A stretch of DNA of 64,000 nt from Arthrobacter ruber (GTDB lineage Bacteria > Actinomycetota > Actinomycetes > Actinomycetales > Micrococcaceae). Positions within the stretch are counted from its first letter, which is position 1. Each line of letters opens with the position of its first letter. The position numbers were made by a program, and so were the translations under genes. Of this stretch, positions 26,541-34,494 are shown piece by piece. The DNA lies in assembly GCF_002954225.1 (NCBI RefSeq), contig NZ_PPTH01000015.1, forward strand, positions 124,001 to 188,000, read 5' to 3'. The notes under the pieces are model-generated. The model was not told the origin of the DNA, made no database searches, and worked only from the letters and a program-made list of their open reading frames with translations.

Positions 26541-27119
26541 CTACCGTACGGTGTTGCGTTCGAAGTTGAGTAGGGCAGTAACCGCCGGGTGTATCTCGTC
26601 GAACATCTGCGCATGTACGGCTGCATCTTTGTAGTAGGGATCCACTACATCGTCCATTCTAGCGTCAACTGCATTTGCTGTGCGAAGTCGGCGACTCTGA
26701 TGAACAGCAGTGGTCCAACGGGCTATTGATTCCAGTTTATCCTCGCGTTTGATGTTTGGGAGGATTCGTGCCAGTTCTCGGAGCGTATAGGTCTTGCGCA
26801 AAGCGGAAGGCGCGATGTTCACGATTTCACTGCGATGTTCGCGGGTCAAGGCTAAGATCAGGTCTTGTTCGGCAATCAATTCAGTGGTTATTTGCTTGGC
26901 GGAGAACTCGCTGGTTTCGATCGCCATTGTTTGGAGTGTGGAGGCGACGCTACTTTCAATCGGGAGTCCTACGAGAGCTCTGGTTCCTGCACTGTTCACG
27001 CGGAATGTATTCGGAGCAATTGCATCTAGTCCTGACTGAAGCATTTTCTCTACTGCAGGAGATCGGCAAATATTTCCTGTGCATACGGTGAGAATGTTGA
27101 ACCATTGCTGATCTGACAT
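26541..27119 (-). CDS. Low-molecular-weight protein tyrosine phosphatase
   Basis: A 192-aa enzyme with the P-loop VCTGNICRSP (Cys13, Arg19) and the general-acid Asp in DDVVDPYYKD. The family dephosphorylates BY-kinases of polysaccharide export (Wzb/Ptp type). The probable substrate is the tyrosine tail of the BY-kinase at 18384, although the two genes are not adjacent. Start ATG with GGAG five nt upstream. Base composition follows the lower-GC block. Confidence 0.92.
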   Translation of the reverse strand: MSDQQWFNILTVCTGNICRSPAVEKMLQSGLDAIAPNTFRVNSAGTRALVGLPIESSVASTLQTMAIETSEFSAKQITTELIAEQDLILALTREHRSEIVNIAPSALRKTYTLRELARILPNIKREDKLESIARWTTAVHQSRRLRTANAVDARMDDVVDPYYKDAAVHAQMFDEIHPAVTALLNFERNTVR

Positions 27120-27644
27120 TAGCGCTCCGTTCGTTGTTGGTAATCACTCAGTGAGGTGGTCGAAATTCCCTGATCGATTTTTAGGGTCTTGCTCGGTCTC
27201 GGCGTGTTGTGGGCAGCGCTGGTCTAGGTTCCGTCAGCCCAGTGGCGCGATGATTAGAAGTATATCGACTTCTATTTGCTGACGGTACTTCCCTAGTGGG
27301 CAGCGGCTCAAATAGGAGCGAGAATTATGCTTTTCCGCGATGTTGGGAATGCAAGGCGGGATCTGAGGCCGGTGCGAACAAGCAAGCGGTCGCTCGGCAT
27401 ACTCGGTTGCCTACTCGTGTTTTCATCTTCAAACGAGGGGAGAGCCGCTGTGCGACGAGGGTTTGGTTCGCGCCGTAATCTGACACGTCTACCGTGTCGG
27501 TGAGCGTAAACAGGACAGCGCCAATGCGTTCCCGGTTCGAGAAGCGCCGGGGAGATAAAGGATTATATCTCGCGTGAGCAGCGAAGGAGCGAGTTTCATT
27601 CACCTCGTAATCGTGGTTCTAGCTAGGGCTATAGCGGCTGCAGG
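27120..27644. other. Gene-poor stretch at the edge of the decayed zone
   Basis: It contains the inverted repeat AGAAGT-N6-ACTTCT near 27256-27273, upstream of the phosphatase on the minus strand, and a TATACT that could be its -10 element. No ORF here resembles a protein. Together with the next kilobase it forms the longest non-coding interval of the window (27120-28567). Confidence 0.4.
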
Positions 27645-28040
27645 CGTGCCGATTCCCTTGTAATTCCATCCCGCCGCTCGCCAGGCCCCGCCATCCAACA
27701 CGTTGCGTCCGTCAAGAAAGTTCCCGGTGTGCACGAGCTTGGCAGTCTTGTTCGGGTGTGAGGGCTCGGTATACGTTCCATTCCGTCAGTAGAAGGATCG
27801 CGTCTGCGCCGGACAGCGCACCATGTAAAGGTTGATCGTATACGGGCTCTGGAAAGCGGCTGGCACCCTCGACGGCCTGTGGGTCGGCGACGATAGTGTT
27901 GCTCCCCTGAGCTGCAACTGCGCGGCGATATTCAACGCAGGGGAGTCGTTTACGTCGGCGGTGTCAGGCTCGAATGCGGTCCACAGAACGGTTATGCGCT
28001 TGCCTAAAACCGAGCCGGCACTAGCGACGCTCTCGTGATC
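27645..28040 (-). pseudogene. Decayed C-terminal fragment of a UDP-glucose dehydrogenase gene
   Basis: Base by base this stretch follows the 3' third of the intact ugd at 32357 (compare CACGTTGCGTCCGTC near 27700 with the same string near 32420, and CATTCCGTCAG in both). On the minus strand pieces of protein remain in different frames, for example GKRITVLWTAFEPD and NDSPALNIAAQLQL, matching GKRITVLGAAFKPD and RDSPALNIAAQLQL of ugd. Frameshifts, a deletion of about 30 codons and missing N-terminal domains make it non-functional. Differences are spread evenly, so it is an old or foreign copy. Confidence 0.8.
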
Positions 28041-28133
28041 GCCGAGATGACCGCGTGGCTCAACGCCTTGCTCGCAGCTACGCCCGCGACGACCGGCAAT
28101 GTCGTCGCCCGGAACCCCATGGGCACTAAGTCC

Positions 28134-28349
28134 TCAGCCATTTACAGAGGAATCGCGGCCTGTCCAGCCCCTGCCCGGGTTCACGGGCTCGACACCACCG
28201 GGTGGTGGGTAGCCGCAGACAGCGTGGACAACACTCACCCGTGGGGGTATGTCAATCAGCACGGTCACACCTCGACTGGCCGCGGGCGCGCAAGCGTTCC
28301 TCGCTTCATTGAAAGCGCCTTCGAGCAATGAGTTCCTCGACAACGGCAC
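28134..28349 (-). pseudogene. Possible remnant of a thiamine-diphosphate enzyme
   Basis: A minus-strand frame reads LLEGAFNEARNA..GVTVLIDIPPRV. This recalls the segment EAFHIA..RPGPVLVDIPKDV of acetolactate-synthase-like enzymes. The rest of the frame does not continue the family and the flanks are non-coding. I call it only a possible gene remnant next to the ugd remnant. From 28350 to 28567 I see nothing. Confidence 0.2.
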
Positions 28350-28567
28350 AGAGTGGGTTGCGGTTCAACCGAGAACGGAGGCGAGCGGTGAATATCTACG
28401 TAGTCCGTCTAGCGCAGCGCGCTGCGTAGATACCGTCGATCACAAGTGCCACGCCGGGAAAAGCAAACAGCACATCTCGACTAGTTGATATATCCATGAA
28501 GCACATCGCCGCAAGTATCTACAGAACGATTGACACACCGAACGCATGCTCTCGCAGGGAAACAGTC

Positions 28568-29932
28568 TCACCAGCCAACGGGGGCACCGACCCTGCCGAG
28601 TTCTGGTTCTGCCGGAGCAGATTGCCCTTCTTGAGTTTCGCTCGTGTCCCCGGCAAGAGCCGCGGCCAATCCCACCACCATCCACACTGCCACTTGGTAC
28701 TGAGTAATCATCGCGACGGTGGCGATTACTGGAAGCTGACCGATGAGGGCGACTTCAGCGAATGAAGCGCGGCCCCGAACGAGCCGGAGACTCATCACTG
28801 CGAACGGGAAGATAACGAGGGCCATCGCGATCCAACCAAAGCCAAGCCCGACCGCCATAAATGCGTTGTCAATCGACCCATAGATTCCGTACTGCCCCGA
28901 TCCCGAAGCATCAGCCATGTAGCTATGCGCCCTGCCTATCGGTGCCAGTGTGCCGATGAGGCGGGTAAGGAGATTTACCCGGTAGCTTGAACTGTTCGTC
29001 ACTTCTGACCCGGCCTCGTCCGATACGGCCATAAAGCTGATAGCTGTGAACATGCCAAGGATCGTGGCAAAGATGAACAGGAATGCGCGTTGCCCTGCCC
29101 GAAGATTCTTGGCGGTCAGGAGTGCCAAAATAAGGGTTAGCCCAGCGGCAAGCATTGCCCCCCTGCTCAAGGTTGTGGCTACCCCTACAAGGATGAGGCT
29201 GAGCAAGACCAGCTTGTTTCGTGTCTTCAGGCCAGACGAGAGCAAGAAGGGGATGGCCAGGGCTAGGGACCCGCCGAGAGCGATGGAGTGCCCGAACGCC
29301 CATTCGCTTCGAGACTCGCCAGCTCGCGTCTGAATTGGGGCCCAGAGTTCGGCCAAGGAGTTCATGCCAGCTAAGCCTACGAACGGATGCCAACCAAACA
29401 ATTTCTCGATTATTGCCAAGAGTCCGACAACTCCAAAGGTGATCCCTACCGAGGTCTTTACAAAGCGGATTCCTGCTTTCTCGCACACGAACCGCCCAAC
29501 AAGGTACCCGGCAACCCACAGCGTAAGCATAGATATGAATGCGCTGATGCTGGACTTTCCCGACGATGACCCGAACGCCACCCCGAACGCCGCGAGGACT
29601 AGGAGTGCGCTAACGCACAAATCTGCCTTATTCGGCTCCCACCTCGTACCAACCAGCAAGCAGCTCAAAGCGACGAAGGAAGAAACCGTGGTGACGGGAG
29701 CAAACACCCCGGCCACACCGATGCCGATCCAGCACGGCACCGCGGACACTGTCAGAAGCCAGAACAGGAAGCCGAGCTTAGGGTGGCGCGGGAAGACCAT
29801 GAGCGCCACTACCGGTCCGATTAGTGCAAGCGCGGCAATCGGCCCAAAGTAGAGCGCAGAAGCTCCCACGCACGTCGCTACTACTGAGCCGAGCAGCCAC
29901 AGCAGCGCGCTACGGTCCCCCAAAATCTTCAT
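28568..29932 (-). CDS. O-antigen ligase/Wzy-like polysaccharide polymerase
   Basis: A 454-aa membrane protein with about 12 helices and one large extracytoplasmic loop after residue 330 (SYRVNLLTRLIGTLAPIGRAHSYMADA). It resembles the O-antigen ligase/polymerase family, which joins repeat units outside the membrane. The signature TLSRGAMLAAG lies just before the last helices. I start it at the ATG at 29932 (KILGDRSALLW); a GTG/ATG-type start at 29962 would add ten residues. It completes a Wzx/Wzy-type set with the flippase at 23513. Confidence 0.8.
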   Translation of the reverse strand: MKILGDRSALLWLLGSVVATCVGASALYFGPIAALALIGPVVALMVFPRHPKLGFLFWLLTVSAVPCWIGIGVAGVFAPVTTVSSFVALSCLLVGTRWEPNKADLCVSALLVLAAFGVAFGSSSGKSSISAFISMLTLWVAGYLVGRFVCEKAGIRFVKTSVGITFGVVGLLAIIEKLFGWHPFVGLAGMNSLAELWAPIQTRAGESRSEWAFGHSIALGGSLALAIPFLLSSGLKTRNKLVLLSLILVGVATTLSRGAMLAAGLTLILALLTAKNLRAGQRAFLFIFATILGMFTAISFMAVSDEAGSEVTNSSSYRVNLLTRLIGTLAPIGRAHSYMADASGSGQYGIYGSIDNAFMAVGLGFGWIAMALVIFPFAVMSLRLVRGRASFAEVALIGQLPVIATVAMITQYQVAVWMVVGLAAALAGDTSETQEGQSAPAEPELGRVGAPVGW

Positions 29933-30069
29933 GCTTCCGATCCTAATGTGGACCGCACTCAACGCCCCGCATACACAGCTGTGCGGCCTAGTCAGTGCAG
30001 TTTCCTACCCGCCACAAATGCTTGCAATCAAGACGGAGCTGAAGAAGGCGTACGCGGCGCTGCACTGGG

Positions 30070-30252
30070 TCAGCCTACGTTTCCGCCGTAATGGGATGAG
30101 GTTGAGATCTGGGCGCGGCCCACGACGTCGAAAATAACGTCATGTTCCGTGGCCGTTACTTCCATCGCTTCTTTGGCCATTACCAATGCGTCCTCAGGCT
30201 CCACGTTGTAGGTCATGGCGATAGCAGTCAGTCCTGCGAGTGAGTTCCCCAT
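30070..30252 (-). CDS. Short ORF, doubtful
   Basis: A 60-codon ORF containing LTAIAMTYNVEPEDALVMAKEAMEV, which looks protein-like and amphipathic. It has only a poorly spaced GGAG before the ATG. I recognise no family. It may be a genuine small protein or the tail of a lost gene. It sits in the otherwise empty interval 29933-30332. Confidence 0.25.
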   Translation of the reverse strand: MGNSLAGLTAIAMTYNVEPEDALVMAKEAMEVTATEHDVIFDVVGRAQISTSSHYGGNVG

Positions 30253-30332
30253 GCTCCAGATTCTACCCGCGACAAATTTCTAAGCGCACCTGCGCCTGGC
30301 TCGAGCTTGCGGCTGAACTGGTCGGCGAGGGC

Positions 30333-31334
30333 CTAGTCGAAGTAGGAGTCCACCAGGGCTTCGGCTTCTTTGACGCTTGGGGCGTAGTGTACGCCGGGCA
30401 TGCGCCCCAAGTAGTCGCCGATGATGGCGCTGATCTTCCCGTTGGCGTTGTCCATCGCGATCACCGGCTTGCCCATGAGTGCAGCCAGCACTGTGGCGTG
30501 AAGCCGGTTGGTGACGATCAGTCGACCTTTGCCCAGGATCGCCACGGCTTGCCGGACGTTATTGCTGGCGATCGCTACGTATGCGCGTCGCTGGACGGGG
30601 TAAAGGGGGATTGCAAGGACAGGAATCCGCTTGGTGATCGCTCCCGGGATGTGGAGCAATTTGTCGAAGAATTTGCGCAGGCCACGCAGGCCCCAGTCAA
30701 GGTCGATGTGGCTTTCCACGGGATGCATGTTGAACCGCTCATTACCTTCGAGGGACTCAGAATCATTGCGCCGCAGCACAACTACATCAAGGTGCCCGCG
30801 CCGCCCATCCACTTCCCCGTACCCGAACGCCATATCCGGGCAGAACAGGACGTTCGCGCTCGGGAACAACTCCCGCGTGCGCCGCACGCCATTATGATCG
30901 CGGATGAGCAGGGTCAGGTCGGGGTGCGCGTTGAGCACGGCCTGCGCTTGCTGAAGGAGCGGACCCTCCTGAAAGTCGATGCCCTGCGGAAGTTGAATAA
31001 TCTGCCGCTCCGGAAAGTCGCTAACGACGCGTTCCCGCAGGGCCTGCATGTACTCCCAGCGATCCCCAAAATTGCCGCCACCTTGAATCAGAATCGGCCC
31101 ATTGGGCACGAGCGCCCGGAGGTGCGCAGGGTTGTATCGGCTTCCGTCTGCGATGTAGTCGACATGTACTCCGAGCCGGTCGAGGTACCGCGACTGCCCG
31201 AGGAAGATAAGGGCGTCGCCCGAGTTCTCGTGGTTTGGAAAGTCTACAAGTGCGACTCTCTGGCCTTCTACCAACAGCCCGGAAAGAACAGCCATCGTCT
31301 CGTCCTGGATTTCATCCAGTGCCCCCACAGTCAT
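30333..31334 (-). CDS. Polysaccharide pyruvyl transferase family protein
   Basis: A 333-aa GT-B-like enzyme of the CsaB/EpsI/WcaK family, which puts a ketal pyruvate on a surface sugar using phosphoenolpyruvate. It shows VALVDFPNHENSGDALIFLG near the N terminus, LIQGGGNFGDRWEY, LLIRDHNGV, CPDMAFGYG and the C-terminal VTNRLHATVLAALMGKPVIAMDN. The start at 31334 is chosen because upstream residues do not match the family. It probably modifies the Wzy-type polymer, adding negative charge. Confidence 0.88.
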   Translation of the reverse strand: MTVGALDEIQDETMAVLSGLLVEGQRVALVDFPNHENSGDALIFLGQSRYLDRLGVHVDYIADGSRYNPAHLRALVPNGPILIQGGGNFGDRWEYMQALRERVVSDFPERQIIQLPQGIDFQEGPLLQQAQAVLNAHPDLTLLIRDHNGVRRTRELFPSANVLFCPDMAFGYGEVDGRRGHLDVVVLRRNDSESLEGNERFNMHPVESHIDLDWGLRGLRKFFDKLLHIPGAITKRIPVLAIPLYPVQRRAYVAIASNNVRQAVAILGKGRLIVTNRLHATVLAALMGKPVIAMDNANGKISAIIGDYLGRMPGVHYAPSVKEAEALVDSYFD

Positions 31335-31597
31335 GCCCCAAGCATAAGCTGCCGATGAATCCGGCTTAGCGCAGCGATGCGCTGCGGCTAGGTATTGCGC
31401 ATGCCGCGCCACTCGCCGTCGAAGCAAGGCAGCTGACTGGGCATGACCGTGTCAATGCAGCAGAGCTGCCACGCCGTGCTCCCTTACAGGAGGTCTGACC
31501 GCGCGTTTGCCGCAATTCAGGGACGTAGTTGAGCAGGCGATTGTAAGACAGCCGATCGGCATGAAGGCGTTGTGTGCGGGAGGCTAACTGACCGATA

Positions 31598-31741
31598 ACT
31601 GCTGATCTCGCACTCAGGGACTTCGGCACCGTGGAGTAGAAGGAACTGCCGTTCCTCCTCGATGACGCCGCCGACGCCGTCAAGCTCCTCATCCGCTACG
31701 GCCTGACGGCTGCTCAACAAAAGTTCCACGCCCCGGCGTAG
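31598..31741 (+). pseudogene. C-terminal fragment of a peptidyl-tRNA hydrolase gene
   Basis: In one frame the stretch reads ADLALRDFGTVE-stop-KELPFLLDDAADAV, then KLLIRYG..QQKFHAPA-stop. The intact pth at 52761 ends with ADFVLKDFSTVEKKDLPFL, then LLIRDS..QQKFHAPA. Only the last 47 codons are present and a Lys codon has become TAG. It is a non-coding scar of pth about 21 kb from the true gene. The rest of 31335-31827 shows nothing. Confidence 0.9.
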
Positions 31742-31827
31742 GCAGACGGGGCCATCAAATCGAAGCCGCGCTGCTATCACAAGAACACTGAGCTCAGCAT
31801 CATCGACTGTGTCCGCAGAGTCGTGTC

Positions 31828-32208
31828 CTAGGGCGACCGTTCCCGGCGCCCCGCCGTAAGCAGCGCGCAAGCCGTGAGGGCGCCCACCAGCGCACCGAGG
31901 GTGTTGGCGACGACGTCGTACGGGGTCGCAAACCGCTGGGGGAGCAGGAGGAACTGCGTGGCCTCGATGAGCGTGGAGAGGGCGAAGCTCACGGCGGGGG
32001 CCCACCAGCGCAGGCGGGGCGGAGTCAGCAGGAACCAGAACAGGCCCAGCGGCACGAACATCAGAATATTGGCCGAGAACTCCACCACGCTGTATGTGAC
32101 GAACGTCGGCAGGCCGTGCTCATGCAGGAAGTTCAGCGCCCGCCGCAGAGCCTCTGCCCCGCCGCGGTCCACCGGCGTCGGCCACAGGACGATGAGCGCA
32201 ACCGCCAC
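31828..32208 (-). CDS. VanZ-like membrane protein, start unclear
   Basis: At least 126 aa with about three to four membrane helices. The VanZ-family pattern is visible: NILMFVPLGLFWFLL, STLIEATQFLLLPQRFATPYDVVANTLGALVG. The first standard start in frame is GTG 32208, but the hydrophobic first helix (IVRALCALWLVAVALIVLWP) begins before it, and the frame stays open to a TGA at 32322 without ATG, GTG or TTG. Either a CTG/ATT start is used or the 5' end is damaged. VanZ-like proteins are linked to glycopeptide resistance or envelope functions; the role here is unknown. Confidence 0.65.
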   Translation of the reverse strand: MAVALIVLWPTPVDRGGAEALRRALNFLHEHGLPTFVTYSVVEFSANILMFVPLGLFWFLLTPPRLRWWAPAVSFALSTLIEATQFLLLPQRFATPYDVVANTLGALVGALTACALLTAGRRERSP

Positions 32209-32356
32209 GAGCCACAGTGCGCACAGCGCGCGGACGATAGATCGCGGTGGCTTGGACGGAGTCGCTGCGGTGCTCAGAATTGTCCTAACGGCTGAAGCGA
32301 CGTGAGGTACCAGTATGCGTCAGCCGCCCGGGCGTTGATCCGTCCCGCGCCACCTC

Positions 32357-33670
32357 TCAGGATCGACCGACTCCCTTGTAGTTCCAGCCGGCTGCACGCC
32401 AGGCCCGGCTGTCGAGCACGTTGCGTCCGTCGAGGATGTTCCTCGTCCGCACCAGTCTGGCCGCGTGTTCGGGCGCGAGGCCCTTGTACTCGTCCCATTC
32501 CGTCAGCAGGAGCAGCGCGTCGGCCTCGGTGATCGCTTCGTCGAGGTCTCGCTCGTAGGTCAGTTCGGGAAAGCGGACCTGGGCGCCGTCGATGGCCTGC
32601 GGGTCGGTGACCGTCACGGCGGCGCCCTGGAGCTGGAGTTGGGCGGCGATGTTCAGGGCGGGGGAGTCGCGGACGTCGTCGCTGTCGGGTTTGAAGGCCG
32701 CGCCCAGCACGGTGATGCGCTTGCCCAGCAGGGAACCGTCGAGCAGGGTGCGCGTCAATTCCACGGCCCGCATCCGTCGTCGGACATTGATGTCGTCCAC
32801 TTCCCGCAGGAAGGTCAGGGCCTGGTCCGCTCCGAGCTCGCCCGCGCGGGCCATGAAGGCCCGGATGTCCTTGGGCAGGCAGCCGCCACCAAAGCCGATG
32901 CCGGCGTTGAGGAATCGACGGCCGATCCGCTCGTCCATGCCGATCGCGTCGGCCAGGACGGTGACGTCCGCACCGGTGACTTCACAGACCTCCGCCATGG
33001 CGTTGATGAAGGAGATCTTCGTGGCCAGGAAGGAGTTCGCGGCGGACTTCACGAGCTCAGCGGTGGCGTAGTCGGTCACCAGGCGCCGGGTGCCCAGGGC
33101 CAGCGGTGCGCTGTATACCTCGTCGAGGACAGCGGTGGCCCGCTCACCGGGCCCCCCGTCGGGCACCCCGTAGACGAAACGGTCCGGTGCGAGCGTGTCC
33201 TTGACCGCGAAGCCCTCGCGCAGGAACTCGGGATTCCACGCCAGCACGGCGTCCGGGTGCCGCCCGGCGAGGTCCTCGGCCAACCGCGCAGCCGTCCCGA
33301 CTGGGACCGTGGACTTGCCGACCACCACATTGCCGGGCTCGAGCGAATCCAGCAGCGCGGCGAAGGCGCCGTCCACGTGGCGCAGGTCCGCGGCGTACTC
33401 GCCCTTGCGCTGCGGGGTGCCCACGCACAGGAAGTGCACCTGGGCGCCTTGGGCGTCGGCCATCTCGGTGCTGAACTTCAGCCGCCCGGCCGCCAGGACC
33501 TCCTCGAGGAGCTCGGGCAGGCCCGGTTCGAAGAACGGGACCCGACCGGCCTGCAACTCGCCGATCTTCCACGGGTCCACGTCGATACCGACCACCTCAT
33601 GGCCCAGCTTCGCCATGCACGCGGCGTGGACCGCCCCCAGATAGCCGCAACCGATCACCGAAACGCGCAC
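32357..33670 (-). CDS. ugd: UDP-glucose 6-dehydrogenase
   Basis: A 437-aa NAD-dependent enzyme that oxidises UDP-glucose to UDP-glucuronate for acidic glycans. The N-terminal Rossmann motif is VIGCGYLGAVHAACMAKLGH. STVPVGT, WNPEFLREG and KSAANSFLATKISFINAMA follow, then the catalytic Cys region GIGFGGGCLPKDI and the C-terminal VLGAAFKPDSDDVRDSPAL. Start GTG at 33670 with GAAGGGGAA upstream. A decayed paralogue fragment lies at 27645. Confidence 0.96.
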   Translation of the reverse strand: MRVSVIGCGYLGAVHAACMAKLGHEVVGIDVDPWKIGELQAGRVPFFEPGLPELLEEVLAAGRLKFSTEMADAQGAQVHFLCVGTPQRKGEYAADLRHVDGAFAALLDSLEPGNVVVGKSTVPVGTAARLAEDLAGRHPDAVLAWNPEFLREGFAVKDTLAPDRFVYGVPDGGPGERATAVLDEVYSAPLALGTRRLVTDYATAELVKSAANSFLATKISFINAMAEVCEVTGADVTVLADAIGMDERIGRRFLNAGIGFGGGCLPKDIRAFMARAGELGADQALTFLREVDDINVRRRMRAVELTRTLLDGSLLGKRITVLGAAFKPDSDDVRDSPALNIAAQLQLQGAAVTVTDPQAIDGAQVRFPELTYERDLDEAITEADALLLLTEWDEYKGLAPEHAARLVRTRNILDGRNVLDSRAWRAAGWNYKGVGRS

Positions 33671-33801
33671 GCTGATTCCCCTTCCGAGAGCCACCCAGAC
33701 GTGAGCGACTCTAGGTGGGCAGGAAGAAGTCCTGCCCGGGCAAAGGATGAGCAGGCCTTAACGCTCGATGAACGCTGGCCGACGGGTACGGCACGGTGGT
33801 G

Positions 33802-34455
33802 CTACTCCGGCAGCGCCGTGGCGAACACGATCATGTTGCGCGTCCAGTGCCCGCGTGCTGGGTCGTACTCGCCGTCGCACGTGATGAGCCGGAGCTGGGC
33901 ATCCGGTGTGGGTCCGTAGATCTCCTCGGTGGGGAAGGAGTCGGTACGCTCGGCGGAGATGGTGCGGTTGACGGCGAAGTCGTCGGTGCTCCCGTCCGCC
34001 TGGGTGACGGTCACCGTGTCCCCGGGCTCGAGGTTCCCGAGATCCACGAAGACGGCAGGCCCGTCGGGGGCGGTGAGGTGTCCTGCGATGACGGACGGAC
34101 CGCGTACTCCCGGGACGGGACTGCGGTCGTACCAGCCCGCCGCCTGCCAGTCGACGGGTGGCTGCAGTTCGGCGGCGGCGTCCAGGGACAGCACCTCCAG
34201 CGGAGCGTCGACGTCGATGGCGGGGATGCTGATCCGCACGGGTGCCGCCTCGGGGGAGACAGCAGTATCAGCCGGCGCCGAGGGATCCTGGATCTTCCCG
34301 GCGGACGCCGCCAAGGCCGCGGAGGGAGCGGGAGCCGGACTGTCGGGTTGCCCGCCCTCGGGTGTGGATGGAGCCGCGCAGCCGCCCACGAGCAGTGCTG
34401 CCCCCAGCAGGCACGTGGCAGTCCGCAGGGAGATCCGGCTGGTCTTCGATGTCAA
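33802..34455 (-). CDS. Class F sortase
   Basis: A 217-aa exported transpeptidase. The N terminus is a lipoprotein-like signal (LLVGGC, Cys26) followed by an Ala/Pro-rich linker. The sortase core shows RISIPAIDVDAPLE, the catalytic His in VIAGHL (126), the catalytic Cys in LITCDG (193) and the Arg region RGHWTRN (206). Class F enzymes are typical of Actinobacteria and often neighbour DUF4397 proteins, as here. A candidate substrate is the LANTG protein at 14024; the pairing is inferred. Confidence 0.9.
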   Translation of the reverse strand: MTSKTSRISLRTATCLLGAALLVGGCAAPSTPEGGQPDSPAPAPSAALAASAGKIQDPSAPADTAVSPEAAPVRISIPAIDVDAPLEVLSLDAAAELQPPVDWQAAGWYDRSPVPGVRGPSVIAGHLTAPDGPAVFVDLGNLEPGDTVTVTQADGSTDDFAVNRTISAERTDSFPTEEIYGPTPDAQLRLITCDGEYDPARGHWTRNMIVFATALPE

Positions 34456-34494
34456 GGGAGGTACCTGGTTTCTTCGTGTCTCTGCCGCAACGGG

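Noticed and set aside
27120-28567. Insertion sequence as cause of the gene-poor stretch
   Set aside because: I found no transposase-like reading frame or terminal inverted repeats; the content is decayed ugd and unassigned DNA.
33700-33760. Shared LuxR module upstream of ugd
   Set aside because: A TAGAGT lies on the minus strand before ugd, but the 13 bp at the required distance show no AGTA or TACY half-site.
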